A DNA stretch of 64,000 nucleotides, taken from Cydia pomonella. Taxonomy: Eukaryota; Arthropoda; Insecta; Lepidoptera; Tortricidae. Location: assembly GCF_033807575.1 (NCBI RefSeq), contig NC_084730.1, forward strand, positions 1,161,986 to 1,225,985. The letters are read 5' to 3'. The notes beneath the pieces were generated by a model, which did not search any database, had not been told where the DNA came from, and saw only the letters and a list, made by a program, of their open reading frames with translations. The position numbers and the translations under genes were made by a program. How positions within the stretch are numbered: the stretch's first letter is position 1; every line of letters starts with the position of its first letter. Positions 20,523 through 30,389 of this stretch are shown piece after piece.

Positions 20523-20853
20523 TAATAATATATATATTAAATTTGCTATATATGGGGGTTTTCTGTAAGAAATAAAGGCTTTTTTATTTTTATTTATTAT
20601 TATTTTATTATTTATATCTAGGAAATGGAAATGGTATCTCCGGGAAAACACAAACTTTTGAGTTAAGTTAAGTATATGTTTTCCGAGCAAAGGTCGGTCT
20701 CTCAGATATTTCTAGCAGTAAAACTCTTTATTGTACAAATATGAAAACAAAACAGGAAAAAAACATTCATCATTAGTAGAAAGGCGAACTTATCCCTTTA
20801 AGGGAGCTCTTCCAGTTAACTTTTACGCAAAATCGTAGTCTTTAGTAAGAATT

Positions 20854-21110
20854 GGCCCGATTCGAATAATGAGATACCATAACGATAACTTCAGAGATAA
20901 GTTCTCATTTAGATATCGTTTGTATGTCGTATAATTGATAGAAGCAGCTCGATCCTGGCAACCAATGTCACTTTCACGTTAGAAATATCGTAGATAAATG
21001 TTATTGGGATCACAGCGGAATCGATATAAACGTCAATTTTGACATGTCATTTACTTATCGATCTTTTCATGATCTTAAACGTGTCTTAATCCATTCTTTG
21101 AATCGAGCCG
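20854..21110. mobile_element. 'GGCCCGATTCGAAGAATG' MITE, full copy
   Basis: GGCCCGATTCGAATAATGAG at the left and CATTCTTTGAATCGAGCC at the right. The internal sequence is shared with 5377-5656 and 58075-58301. Point changes at both ends suggest an older copy. Confidence 0.8.
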
Positions 21111-21343
21111 TAAGAGTAAGTAAATAATGTAATTTTTAGATTTACAGATGTTACAACGTTTCTAACAGAGATATGCGAGGATGAGTAGCGAGAGATGTGT
21201 TTTAGAACCAATAGAATTACTGAACGGCCTAGGCGCAATTAGCCGGCTAATTTAACCAAATGGCTGCGACATGTCTATTGTATAACGGTATATTCATAGA
21301 TGCAAGTAAATAAGTTTAATTTTTGATACAAGCTTTTAGCGCT

Positions 21344-21612
21344 GACTGTACTTTTCTTTCCACACTACCACACTAATACTCATTGAGACAATTGTAAAAT
21401 TCCCAAACCAAATTAGTTTGCGTTGTTTTCTCACAGAGTTCTCATGGCCGCCTCCTGTCTCCATCATCAGATCAGCTCCATGTCATCATAATATTGCATT
21501 TTCATTCGATTTACTTATGTATGTAAAACTTCAGCTCAATCCGAAATCGGGAAGTAGGTCAAATTTAGCTTACAAAATTTGTCCCACACTAACTAACAAA
21601 CATCATACTAAC
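21344..21612 (+). repeat. dispersed repeat R2, copy 1
   Basis: Matches 45672-45935 and, inverted, 59928-60118. Shared parts are GCGTTGTTTT(C/A)TCACAGAGTTC, CCTGTCTCCATCATCAGATC, AATATTGCAT and a 3' part with CGGGAAGT(A/G)GGTCAAA. It is non-coding. The ends are not defined. Confidence 0.7.
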
Positions 21613-21615
21613 AGG

Positions 21616-22044
21616 TAGTGTTGGTTAAGACTTGAGTCCTTTGAGTCCTCTGCTTTAAGACTCGACTCAGTTTTTCTCTTATAATTAAGACGAAACTCGA
21701 GTTCTTTTCAACTTATTAGAGACTCGAGTCTTTTGTAGAGACTTGAGTCCTTTTCGGAGACTTTGTATTTTTTTTACAAATAGCTTCTTAAAATTATATA
21801 TACTTAACATAAATCATACAATAATGCCTATTTCCTTTACTGTTAATTAGGTAAAACCTATAAAATTGTTGACTGAATCTTTATTCGGAGACTCGAGTTC
21901 TTTTGAGTTGCGCTTAAAAAAGACTCAATAAGGGACTTGACTCGGGACTTAAAAGACTCAGAAGTTTTTTAAGCTCTAAGTCTCGTAAAAACAAGTCGAG
22001 TTCTTCAATTTAGACTTAAAAGACTCAAGTTCCTACCAACAGTA
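21616..22044. mobile_element. 429-bp hAT-like MITE
   Basis: Ends TAGTGTTGGTTAAGACTTGA and the inverse TACTGTTGGTAGGAACTTGA. The flanks CTAACAGG (21608-21615) and CTGACAGG (22045-22052) form an 8-base duplication with one difference. The interior is packed with AGACT(C/T)GAGTC-type motifs in both orientations, a sign of subterminal transposase sites. No transposase frame. Confidence 0.75.
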
Positions 22045-22052
22045 CTGACAGG

Positions 22053-22570
22053 ATGATGTCATCCTGTTATCCCTCATCAGGGTCATAGGGCTCGCAGAAG
22101 AATTTTCCATTTGGCGCGAACCTGGGCGGCTACTTCCAGCTGAGTCCAGCTGGGCCAGCCTCCTTCTCAACTGATCGCCTCCATGTGGTACGACGCCGCC
22201 CTGACCGTCTACTGCCAGGGAAGAAAAATAAAAAATTGTAATAAATTAATGAACGCAAAGATGAAGTCTCAACCTATAGTCTCCGCGGAGTCACTGATTA
22301 CATTATGAAACAGATTGACCATTGTTTACTAATAATTACAATTTAATGAGTAATCAACGGTTACAAAGAAAGAAATTGACTTCCTGGCTCGCATGCTCTA
22401 ATTAATTACTTGAGTTAATGACTAATCAGGCTTTTAATGAGTAATGAGTCTACTCACTTAAGCTTCTTTTATTTATCACCCGACTAAATTGATGACTGTA
22501 TCTTTAGGTATTTAAAAAATGTAAACAAACAATTTGTACATTTTCGGGTAGTTATAACATTTATTGGTTA
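22053..22570. other. GC-richer unassigned block, then AT-rich DNA
   Basis: 22055-22215 is GC-richer than its surroundings (GCCTCCTTCTCAACTGATCG, GTACGACGCCGCCC). Read on the minus strand it could be a LINE C-terminus (short basic frame ending at TGA), but I cannot name a motif. 22216-22570 is AT-rich without features. Confidence 0.35.
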
Positions 22571-22574
22571 AGTA

Positions 22575-22772
22575 AATTTACTGCCATCTTTCGACACTTG
22601 ATTAAAACTTTTAAAACGTCATTTGACTTTGATCCTTATCCTTTCATCAATGAAAGGATAAGGATCAAAGTAAGTAAAGTAAGTAAAGTAAATATTCTTT
22701 ATTGCACCAACAATTAAATGGCGTTCTAAAAATTTTAATCATGTCTAAATATGGCAGTAAATTTATTGTGGC
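22575..22772. repeat. fold-back repeat with 21-bp perfect hairpin at centre
   Basis: 22627-22647 (CTTTGATCCTTATCCTTTCAT) is exactly mirrored at 22650-22670 with a 2-base loop. The symmetry extends outward to AGTAAATTTACTGCCAT and ATGGCAGTAAATTT. One arm is interrupted by a GTAAGTAAAG-rich retroelement tail with CTTTATTGCACC. Confidence 0.7.
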
Positions 22773-22837
22773 TACAATTTTCTTTGACAATCCACCTCTA
22801 TTTCATATTATCTTTGCTTTACTTACTACATAATTTT

Positions 22838-23020
22838 ATAACCGCCTCGCGACATTAGACGTAAAACGCCAACTACGCAAGGATAAACCTAAGCCCTCCT
22901 ATGTGTATACATACAACGCGGCCGGTCAACTATACCTACTGTTGTGAATGTGAAAGGGTGTCTAAGAGCAAGTTCGGCCTGACCAGCCACATAAGAGCTC
23001 ATGAGAGGAAAAACCCTTGA
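22838..23020 (+). pseudogene. LINE C-terminal zinc-finger remnant
   Basis: In one frame KRQLRKDKPKPSYVYTYNAA leads to GQLY. After a one-base shift the sequence reads CCECERVSKSKFGLTSHIRA, then HERKNP and stop. A CxxC...H-x3-H finger with a xGLxSHxRxH core is the standard last element of one branch of LINE ORF2 proteins. Just downstream a 3'-UTR hairpin (TCTACCCTCAA...TTGAGGGTAGA, 23070-23120) follows. The frameshift and missing polymerase show a dead 5'-truncated copy. Confidence 0.65.
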
Positions 23021-23154
23021 TTGCTGAGGTCGCCGTCATCGAAATCGATGTGGATAATTTGATCATGTAATGTTTTCATCTACCCTCAACTGGCTTAAGG
23101 AGCCATTTGAGGGTAGATTTAGTTTACTTTTATTTAAATACCTAAAGATACAGA

Positions 23155-23400
23155 TTTATAGATTAGAATTATCTACCTCAGTAAAAGATGCAGATTATAG
23201 AAAACAATTGATTAAGGAAAGAGGCAGACAATAGACAATATCCTTATCGCTAAAGAGCGATCTCTTTCAGACAATTTTTGGGTGCATATTACGTTACTGT
23301 GTCGAACATTTAAAGGGCCATATGTATTGTAAAACGTTGTACGATACACGTGCGAATAGATAATTTCATATTTTTCGCACTTGTATCGTAAATAACTAAT
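23155..23400 (+). mobile_element. LINE/SINE 3'-end repeat followed by partial fold-back MITE
   Basis: 23175-23275 is a copy of the repeat at 783-915. 23285-23400 is an inverted part of the fold-back MITE at 3185-3432 (TTACGTTACTGTGTCGAA, TTAAAGGGCCATATG). The same two repeats also adjoin near 560-915 and 3058-3432, so they are probably one composite unit. Confidence 0.6.
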
Positions 23401-24150
23401 TATCATAAACTTTATTGCTCTTCAAAAAAGGTATAAATGGCCGACTTAATGCCTCATGGCATTCTCTACCCGTCAACCGTAGGGCCAAGCAGAAAAATGT
23501 CAAGGTGGGTGCAGTGAAAAACGTTTAGAGTCAATTAAATAATACAGAATACTATATCTTTACCAAATTATTTACAAATATGACTCATTTAGCCAAATAG
23601 TATAAGTATTAAATATCAATACTGACAAAGTGACAAAAATATGTATACACGACCTTATTGCCTATACAGGGCGACTGGTAATTCGAAGTTTTGGTATATG
23701 ACAGTAGTGTGTACATATTTTTGTCACTTTGTCCGTATCGTTATTTACTTGACTGTGCAAACAACAATCTAAACTGTATATTATAAGCATTACATAACGT
23801 ACATGCCATCGTCCGCGCCGCTCTTATCTGAAGTTAGATCTGATCTAATGCCAAGGTTATGAGAATCTGGTCTTTGACTGAATTTTGATGGGAATATTTA
23901 AGGTGCAATGGCAAATAACGAATAGAATCAGGCGTTACTTTGCGGAAATCAATATTAATTAAAACACATATACTTTGCTAGTCAATCGGTGCTAACCCGT
24001 TATACTTACTTGCGTATTTTTACATGCAATTAATGTTCCCACCCATCCTCAGGAGATGTTGACGGTCCGAAGTACGACGACTGAATCAATGATTGATTTT
24101 TCAGTAGAAGATAGATTATTTAATGCATGTTAATTATAAGATGTAATGTT
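23401..24150. other. no gene seen
   Basis: AT-rich DNA. ATATGTATACAC and GTGTACATATTTTTGTCAC stand in rough inverse near 23640 and 23710, a possible small MITE (TTTGTCACTTTG arms). Nothing else. Confidence 0.35.
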
Positions 24151-24154
24151 TTAA

Positions 24155-24305
24155 AAATATATGTCCCGCCGAGTTTCTTGCCGGTTCATATCGGGATACC
24201 CTCCTCCAATTGAGGGGGGAGAGGTGTAGGGTTAGAGCCGGTGTAGCTTTATTTGACGTTCATAAGCGCATTGTCATATGCCTACTTGAAATATCTTTAT
24301 CTTAT
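24155..24305 (+). mobile_element. LINE 3'-UTR type repeat, copy 1
   Basis: GTCCCGCCGAGTTTCTTGCC, GGATACCCTCCTCCAATTGA and GAGCCGGTGTAGC followed by ATTTGACGTTCATAAGCGC. The inverted copy at 39258-39412 is longer in the middle (TTCTCGGGTCAGAGG region). I recall this as a common lepidopteran CR1-type 3' end. Confidence 0.6.
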
Positions 24306-24500
24306 CGGGCTGTCAACAGGGCCTTCTTGGGACGACCGGTTGGTCGTCCGGTGGGTCAGCCCAGGTATCGCTGGGAAGACAGTGTGGCGGATCTGCTTCA
24401 GTTCGCGTAGTAACTAGGAGAAAGTTGCGCAGGATCGGGACAGGTTGCATGCTCTCGATTCGGAGGCCAAGATTCTTTTTGGATCACTGAACCAAAATAG
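24306..24500 (+). pseudogene. RTE-type LINE C-terminal remnant
   Basis: One frame gives RAFLGRPVGRPVGQPRYRWE, then DSVADLLQFA. Another gives AQDRDRLHALDSEAKILFGS. Together these are the G-R-P...RW.D and QDRDxWRxLxSEAKILFGSL blocks that close one LINE ORF2 family. The same ending recurs at 30195-30270 and, on the minus strand, in the array at 61177-61725. A frameshift separates the blocks. Confidence 0.7.
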
Positions 24501-24832
24501 TTAGGTTCCGACAACGGAGTTCTTTAAAAGTCGAAACGGTGTTTTGGGTCACAATACGGCTGCCATTATTTTAATTAGCAATCTTGAGGGACTAAATCGA
24601 TTCGAATCCCGAGTTTTTGATTTTCGCATTTTTAAAATTTGTAGAACATTATGCACAAAAGCTAAAAATATGAAAATTGCTTCTAATAATCGACAATATA
24701 ATGTAATATTTATTTTAAACGTACAAAAAATTAATATTGAAAAACATGATATCCGCACTCATATCTCGCACACTTTTACGCTCATTTTACTTTATTTTCG
24801 TAAAGCATAAAACATTATTTTCACATACGTCT

Positions 24833-24890
24833 TTTTAGGGTTCCGTAGCCAAATGGCATAAAACGGAACCCTTATAGTTTCGCCATGTCC

Positions 24891-24921
<31 letters not shown>

Positions 24922-25540
24922 CGAGGCTTTGCTCCGTGGTCGTTAGTGCTAGAAAGCTGAAATTTGGCATGGATATATAAATCAATAAAGCCGACAAAGT
25001 CGTACAAAAAAATCTAAAAATTTAATTTTTTTTAGGGTACCTCCCCTACACGTAAAGTGGGGGGTGAATTTTTTTTTTCGCTTCAACCCTAGAGTGTGGG
25101 GTATCGTTGGAAAGGTCTTTCAAAACTAATAGGGGTTTTCAAGAAACATTTTTTGATAAAGTGAATATATTCGGAGATAATCGCTCCGAAAGAAAAAAGA
25201 AATGTGTCCCCCCCCCTCTAACTTTTGAACCATAGGTCCAAAAAATATGAAAAAAATCGTGGAAGTAGAGCTTAAGAAAGATATTAAATGAAAACTATAG
25301 CGGACATGATCAGTTTAGCTGTTTTTGAGTTATCGCAAAAAGTTTTCCCTTCATAGTAAAAAGACTTACTTTAATTAGGTACTGATTATGCAAATTTGCC
25401 TATTTGTTTAACTCGGGTGAAAGGTACCATTTACTACACTTTAAGCTCCAGTTTAGCTTATTGTGACGGGAGAGTAACTACGGAACCCTACACTGAGCGT
25501 GGCCCGACATGCTCTTGGCCGGTTATTATTTCATACTTTC
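24833..25540 (+). mobile_element. 'GGGTTCCGTAGCC' long interspersed repeat, copy 1
   Basis: Starts TTTTAGGGTTCCGTAGCC, has a (GTCT)n tract at 24892-24920, TTAGTGCTAGAAAGCTG, GAGTGTGGGGTATCG and GATAATCGCTCCGAAAG, and ends CGACATGCTCTTGGCCGG. A second copy is at 43708-44330 and an end fragment, inverted, at 55858-55935. There is no protein. About 0.7 kb long, class unknown to me. Confidence 0.7.
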
Positions 25541-25845
25541 GCCGCTCAAATTTTTCAATTTTATCGTTGGTGGTAAGTGATTTGAGACTGTGCATCAAAA
25601 ATGTAGACGCATTTTGAGGTATGTATCAGTAGATACGTCGCTTTGCTTATAACTTTAGTAACAATGCTACGTTTTCGATCTGAACTGAGACATTATGCCT
25701 AAAATATCATATATTATTATATTGTTGAGTTGAAGCAAGTCAAATTACGACCAAATTTATGCCTCTCTTGTATTGTTCAATTGGAAGAGAATGTATCATA
25801 AATACCACCTTTTTAAATAGTATAAAAAGTACTTTTAAAAACACT
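25541..25845. other. no gene seen
   Basis: AT-rich DNA with no frame or recognised repeat. Confidence 0.4.
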
Positions 25846-25847
25846 AC

Positions 25848-26015
25848 ACTAACAGCGCGGCTTACGTGGGCGATGACTCGCGAATGCGACGCGGCGCGGC
25901 AGCCCAATGGCATTCGGAGATCGCCCACGTAGGAGACTTCCATAGGTATCAAATGATTGAATTCACCCGCGCCGCGCCGCGCCGCTTTGCGTTCGCGAGT
26001 TATTCGCTCAGGTAA
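25848..26015. mobile_element. GC-rich fold-back repeat
   Basis: CTTACGTGGGCGAT is mirrored by ATCGCCCACGTAGG. GACTCGCGAATGCGACGCGG is mirrored further right by CCGCTTTGCGTTCGCGAG. CGCGGCGCGGC tracts sit between. A MITE-like repeat with interleaved inverted pairs, with GC content far above the surroundings. Confidence 0.6.
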
Positions 26016-26181
26016 GACACTGCCTTATCCGGAATAGAAGATAAAACGGCCTGGAATGGTTTTTCTAACGCACATTTTTAAAGCAATAAAAGTGCCAATT
26101 TTATTTTGGCTCTCCAGAAAAGTTGACTTTTTTCACATCGGACCATATGGAATTCAAAGCTCGTGCAAAGATACAATTATT

Positions 26182-27136
26182 CTTCTTCTTGGTCCTCGCC
26201 TTATCCCGTTACGCGGGGTCGGCTTTCTTGATTTTGAGGCGCCATCTATTCCGCTGTTTTGCATCGTCGACAGACAGGCCACATTCTTTCATGTCCTTCT
26301 GGACGTTAGTCAAAATTCAAAAAATTCAAAATTCAAAAATTTATTCTGCAAGTAGGCCTCAAGGGCTCTTTTACAAGTCAATACAACATTTATAGTAACA
26401 TCATATAGTGACATGAAAAATACATAACAACATTTATAAATACAACAGCCAATACCTGGGTAAACATTACATTATAATAATCTTAAAATAAATAATTAAT
26501 TCAATACAATAGAGATGTATAGTCTCTATGGTTAAAAACACATTAAATCTGGAGATGTAAAAGGTCCCCAATGTCAGAGTACTAATACTAATAAAATTTG
26601 GAGGTGTAAAGTCTCTCCAAGTGTCAAAATAAAATTTATACTAAATAAATAAACCGCGTCTGGACTGTTAAACTAGCAGTCTCATAAACTAATGCTACAT
26701 TCTGTACATAACTAGTATGTATGTACCAAGTCAAGTATATTATACAATATGACAGAGACGTATAGTCTCCACGGTTAATACATTAAGTTTGGAGATGTAT
26801 AAGGTCCCCACGGTCTGAGAAAAATAATAATACACAATAATAAGATTTGGAGGTGTAAAGGTTCTCCAAATGTCAAAGAATAAAATAAATAAAAAATGTA
26901 TGAGTCATCCACGTGGTCTGTGGCCTGCCCTTCCCTCTCTTTTGTGTAGTCATGGAAAGGCACTTTTTAATAATTTGGTCATCGTGTCTACGCTGCACAT
27001 GCCCAAACCATCTCAGTCTAGTCTCAGTTATTTTCTCTGTAATAGGTGCAACTTTGAAACTCCCCCTTATGTGCTCATTGCGCACTTTATCCTTAAGTGT
27101 AACTCCACCCGCCCAGCGCAGCATACGCATCTCCGT
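26182..27136 (-). pseudogene. 5'-truncated RTE-like LINE with 16-bp target duplication, interrupted
   Basis: The 16-base repeat CAAAGATACAATTATT at 26166-26181 and 27137-27152 flanks the copy exactly. Reading the minus strand from 27136: TEMRMLRWAGGVTLKDKVRN, then GSFKVAPITEKITETRLRWF, GHVQRR and GKGRPQTTWM. Then comes a 590-base insertion, after which the frame resumes as NVQKDMKECGLSVDDAKQRN, RWRLKIKKADPA and stop. These are the usual closing blocks of RTE-class ORF2. The 3' end carries an AAGAAGAAG tail next to the duplication. The 5' part with the endonuclease and polymerase was never inserted. The ORF is dead only through the nested insert and truncation. Confidence 0.85.
26313..26902 (-). 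mobile_element. 590-bp LINE 3'-UTR fragment nested in the RTE-like copy
   Basis: Bordered by AGTCA on both sides (26308-26312, 26903-26907). Removing it restores the host reading frame. On the minus strand it ends in a (GAATTTT)n tail. The body holds two direct ~115-base blocks (TATAGTCTC..GGAGATGTA..GGTCCCC..TTTGGAGGTGTAAAG) at about 26515-26630 and 26758-26880. A related fragment is at 27709-27905. No coding part is present. Confidence 0.8.
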
Positions 27137-27154
27137 CAAAGATACAATTATTGA

Positions 27155-27480
27155 ATCTTATTACAAACGTAGATTGTTTACACTAAGCTTGGTTATTCTA
27201 CCTTTTTAATAAATATCAAAACAATATTAATACGAGAAGCATTCCTTATAAATCAGATTAAACGTCTTATTCACATGTAAACAAACAGTAATGATACATT
27301 TCGGTCCGATCGGAACATGGTTTTTGACATACGATTAATAGGGGTACCGGCCTAGAGGGTTATGAACTATATTATAACAGCAGGGGGTCCTTCACCGCTA
27401 GTAAAGGTCACAATTAAGTTGATAAAGGTCACCTACCTTCGACATGATGTCGGTATTCCCTCTGACAGACCACCATGATG
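27155..27480. other. no gene seen
   Basis: AT-rich DNA turning GC-neutral. AAAGGTCAC occurs twice (27404, 27424) and GATGTC three times near 27445-27480. No repeat ends recognised. Confidence 0.35.
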
Positions 27481-27486
27481 TCATTT

Positions 27487-27681
27487 CAGTACCCCTAGTG
27501 TAAATATTTTCGACAGCGAAACGTGACGTACGCGTTTGCGTTAAATGTCATTTTGTATGAGATTTTTGACTTTCCAAAACGTCCCGCTTGGCGCGCTGTT
27601 CAAAAACCCATACAAAATGAGACTTAACGCAAACGCGTACGTCACGTTTCGCTATCGACTAAATTTACACTAGGGGTACTG
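27487..27681. mobile_element. 195-bp near-palindromic MITE, copy 2
   Basis: Same length and ends as 2519-2713 and 45972-46166. Its core GTCCCGCTTGGCGCGCTG is in the opposite orientation to copy 1 and the same as copy 3. Confidence 0.85.
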
Positions 27682-27708
27682 AATATTATATGGAGCGATT
27701 GGAGCGAG

Positions 27709-27905
27709 TACAATTCAAAATTCAAAAAATTATTCTGCAAGGAGGCCTCGAGGGTTCTTTTACAAGGGTTCCTTTACAATACATTTACAGTAATATCATT
27801 CAGTGACTTGAAAAATACATAGCAACATTTATAAATATAACAGCCAATACCTGGGTAAACATTACATTATAATAATCTTAAAATAAATAATTATTACAAT
27901 ATAAC
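27709..27905 (-). mobile_element. LINE 3'-UTR fragment, second copy
   Basis: Matches the left ~190 bases of 26313-26902 (TTATTCTGCAAG(T/G)AGGCCTC, AACAGCCAATACCTGGG). Tail of AATTCAAA units at the left. Confidence 0.7.
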
Positions 27906-28007
27906 GAATCAGGTGTTACTTTGCGGAAATCCATATTAATTTAAACACAAAATATTACTTTGCTAATCCGCGAAAATCAGTAGTAAATCAGTGCTAACCT
28001 GTTATGT

Positions 28008-28135
28008 TAAAGACACCAATCATGGGACATTTAAGAGAAAAATTGGAGTATTTTTGATGTTTCATCGACATCTGTAAAATTTATATAATTTATCGCTTTA
28101 TGCTTTAAAAGTTCAAACCATCTTTTACATCATAA
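28008..28135 (-). repeat. dispersed repeat R1, inverted copy
   Basis: Reverse complement of the R1 sequence at 6990-7130 (ATGGGACATTTAAGAG, GGAGTATTTTTGATG, CATCTGTAAAAT). Confidence 0.7.
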
Positions 28136-28169
28136 ATGTAATTTTAACGATTATATACCGATCCTTTGT

Positions 28170-28440
28170 ATTGAATAGTTGTACCATTGAGAATTGATTT
28201 TAATAGAGTGGTAAAGTCTAAGAAAAAAACAGGCTCGTAGTTTGACATCCAAAACAGATGGCGCTGTACTATGCTATGTATATATTTTGCGGTCACTGAA
28301 TTGTCAAACGTCAACTTGTGACAATCAGAGTTACCGCAAAATGTATGGAGATGTACAGCGCCATCTCGTTTACCTATCAAATTCGAAGCACGAAATAGTC
28401 TTAGATTTTACACATCTTACTCAATCAATGTATCTTTGGT
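28170..28440. mobile_element. fold-back MITE with AGATGGCGCTGTAC arms
   Basis: ACAGATGGCGCTGTACTATG at 28254 is mirrored by TACAGCGCCATCTCG at 28352. Inverse symmetry continues outward through TTTGACATCC/CCTATCAAA and GGTAAAGTCTAAG/CTTAGATTTTACA to about ATTGATT at 28190 and AATCAATG at 28424. Exact ends and target duplication are unclear. Two overlapping small frames on opposite strands are products of the symmetry. Confidence 0.65.
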
Positions 28441-28778
28441 TGTACGGATATGTTTAATAAGGAAGCATTTAATATGTTAATAATACTTGTTATTACATAT
28501 GTCATCATAATGTTGTCAGACTGGTCATATGAGTTAACCCTTTGAACGCCGCCTATCGTGCGCGGCGCGAGATCGTGAACCTTATCGGAATGCACATGGA
28601 ATGGATGCCTTTTAGAATGTACATGGATGAATCGCTATGTGAAGTGTTTAGGGAGAAGCGCTTTTTGACACTTACCGGCATTTATATATTAGAATGAAGC
28701 CTATTTGTATAAAAACACCCTGAATATTTCACAAAGCGTTTATGCAAAGAAAATATCAGATCACAATATAAGTACAAT

Positions 28779-28936
28779 ATGGTACTTCCGAGAACTAGCA
28801 CCTCAATATATAAAAAATGTACGTTCATATCTGCTATTAATGTCTTCAGTCATCTGCCAAACGAAATAAAAAGCCTCGAACGAAATACTTTTAAAAGATT
28901 CTTAAAAAACTTTTTAATATACAAAGTCTTCTATAA
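28779..28936 (+). pseudogene. LINE ORF2 C-terminus, interrupted by another LINE
   Basis: VLPRTSTSIYKKCTFISAIN, then VFSHLPNEIKSLERNTFKRF and LKNFLIYKVFYN is a typical CR1/Jockey-class ORF2 ending. The frame is cut at 28937 by a T-run. The continuation, YINLNVY and stop, is found at about 29498-29522, beyond a minus-strand LINE. Then a 3' UTR runs to a (GATTCT)n tail at about 29665-29685. Confidence 0.75.
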
Positions 28937-28937
28937 C

Positions 28938-29490
28938 TTTTTTTTTTTTTTTTTTTTTATTATAAACTGATCGGCGATTGGCTCTAGTCACACCTGATGG
29001 AAAGTGAAGACAGGGCCTAAGATGGAGCTCACCGATTCAGTAGTAGCCTATTCACTCTTGCTTTAAAGAGACCGAGGTCATATTTATCAGGGAATACAGA
29101 GGGCGGGAGCGCATTCCATTCTTTAGCCGTCCGTAACAAAAAAGAGGAGGCAAACCGTTTAGTGCGAACAAATGGAATGTGTACCACGAACGGGTGCATT
29201 CGCTCCCCACGCCTGGACGTCCGATGATGGAAAGAGGAAGGTGGGATCAGATCGTGCAGTTCCTGTGCACACTCCCCGAAATGTATCCGATAGAACACCG
29301 ATAGGCTAGCGACTCGACGGCGATGCTCAAGGCTCTGTAATTTTGACTTGATTGATGGGTCATCGCCAAAAAGTCTATGAGCCCGGCGCTCTATCGAGTC
29401 CAGGGCCGCCAGCTGATATTTGGCGGAACCGTCCCATAGGTGGCAGCAGTATTCCATGCTCGACTACTAAAAACACAAACTTAAAATAAT
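28938..29490 (-). pseudogene. Jockey-like LINE C-terminal copy, nested, minus strand
   Basis: A 142-codon open frame (29457 to 29029) begins MEYCCHLWDGSAKYQLAALD and continues with SIERRAHRLFGDD, GECAQELHDLIPP, RTAKEWNALPPSVFP and a closing FKARVNRLLLNR. This is the conserved tail of Jockey/CR1-type ORF2 after the polymerase domain. The 3' end has a poly(A) run (T-run at 28939-28958 on the plus strand). TTCTATAAC / TTTTATAAC at the two sides is the likely target duplication. The frame is undamaged, so the insertion is fairly recent, but the copy lacks everything upstream and cannot be active. Confidence 0.85.
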
Positions 29491-29829
29491 TTTATAACTA
29501 TATAAATCTAAATGTATATTAAAATATAGTTTAAGATAAAATATTAAAACCTAGTTTAAGATAAAAATAATTGTATGCCCGAGAAGGGTAAAACTGTTGA
29601 TACTCATCAAAAAATGTACCTAGTCATATTCTTGTACCTACACAGTTAACACAATAATTATTTCTGATTCTGATTCTGATTTTGAATGCAATAAGGTTGA
29701 TTTTGGGCTGTTTCCGCGCGTGTCAGTTGACTTTTTTGGCAGTGAAAGGGTTAAAATTGGAATATAACATGTGGGAGTGGTAGTAGTATCGTCATTGACG
29801 TATAATAGTAAAAGGGTTATATATACCGA

Positions 29830-30015
29830 GGGTATCGTACTGTTTAGTATTTGTTGTTATAGCGGCAACAGAAATACATCATCTGTGAAAATTTCAACTA
29901 GACAGTTGACAATAGATTATCACGGATCATGAGATACAGCCTGGACACAGACGGACGGACAGCGGAGCCTGAGTAATAGGGTCCCGTTTGACCCTTTGGG
30001 TACGGAACCCTATAA
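29830..30015 (-). mobile_element. 'GGTTCCGTACCCAAAGGG' interspersed repeat, inverted copy
   Basis: Reverse of the family at 53243-53415 and 57060-57262: CGGCAACAGAAATACATCAT, TATCACGGATCATGAGATAC and GGGTACGGAACCC. Non-coding. Confidence 0.7.
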
Positions 30016-30017
30016 CT

Positions 30018-30275
30018 GTTAAGAGGGAAGAATTGCTTTGCGATCCTAACCGAAGGTCGAATTTTTGATGAAATTTTCATTTCGGGAGAAAACCGTTTCC
30101 ACTAATTAAATCTTAACAATCACTTTGATTTTAATGTCGATCGCTTCAGCATAATATATTCTAGGTTCTGAATGCCAATTCATGGCAGGAAACCGCTCTG
30201 GATCGGGACAGGTGGCGTTCTCTCGTTTCGGAGGCCAAGATTCTTTTTGGATCGCTGAGCCAAAGCAGTTAGTTA
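30018..30275 (+). repeat. 'AAGAGGGAAGAATTGC' repeat joined to RTE-type C-terminal remnant
   Basis: 30018-30170 copies 7525-7670. From about 30190 the plus strand reads LDRDRWRSLVSEAKILFGSL, the closing block of the LINE family also seen at 24306-24500. A short UTR and (TCTAA)n tail at 30371-30382 follow. Confidence 0.65.
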
Positions 30276-30389
30276 TTTAGTTAGATTTGATTTGATTTGG
30301 TTTTTGATAAACATACTTTTGACGAATGTAGCAAATTTATAGTCTAATTTTCATGATGAAATAAAGAAATCTAATCTAATCTACCAGTA

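Larger units (their letters stand above)
28538..29750. mobile_element. TTAA-flanked element (piggyBac-like MITE) enlarged by LINE insertions
   Basis: TTAACCCTTTGAACGCC at 28534 and its rough inverse GGCAGTGAAAGGGTTAA ending 29754 place TTAA on both sides (28534-28537, 29751-29754). A similar TTAACCTTTTCAACGC pair bounds the 195-base element at 41036-41230, so most of this 1.2-kb interval is inserted LINE sequence (28779-29690). The TTAA target fits the piggyBac class. No transposase. Confidence 0.6.

Noticed and set aside
28242..28457. pair of small frames on opposite strands
   Set aside because: They mirror each other because the region is a fold-back MITE.
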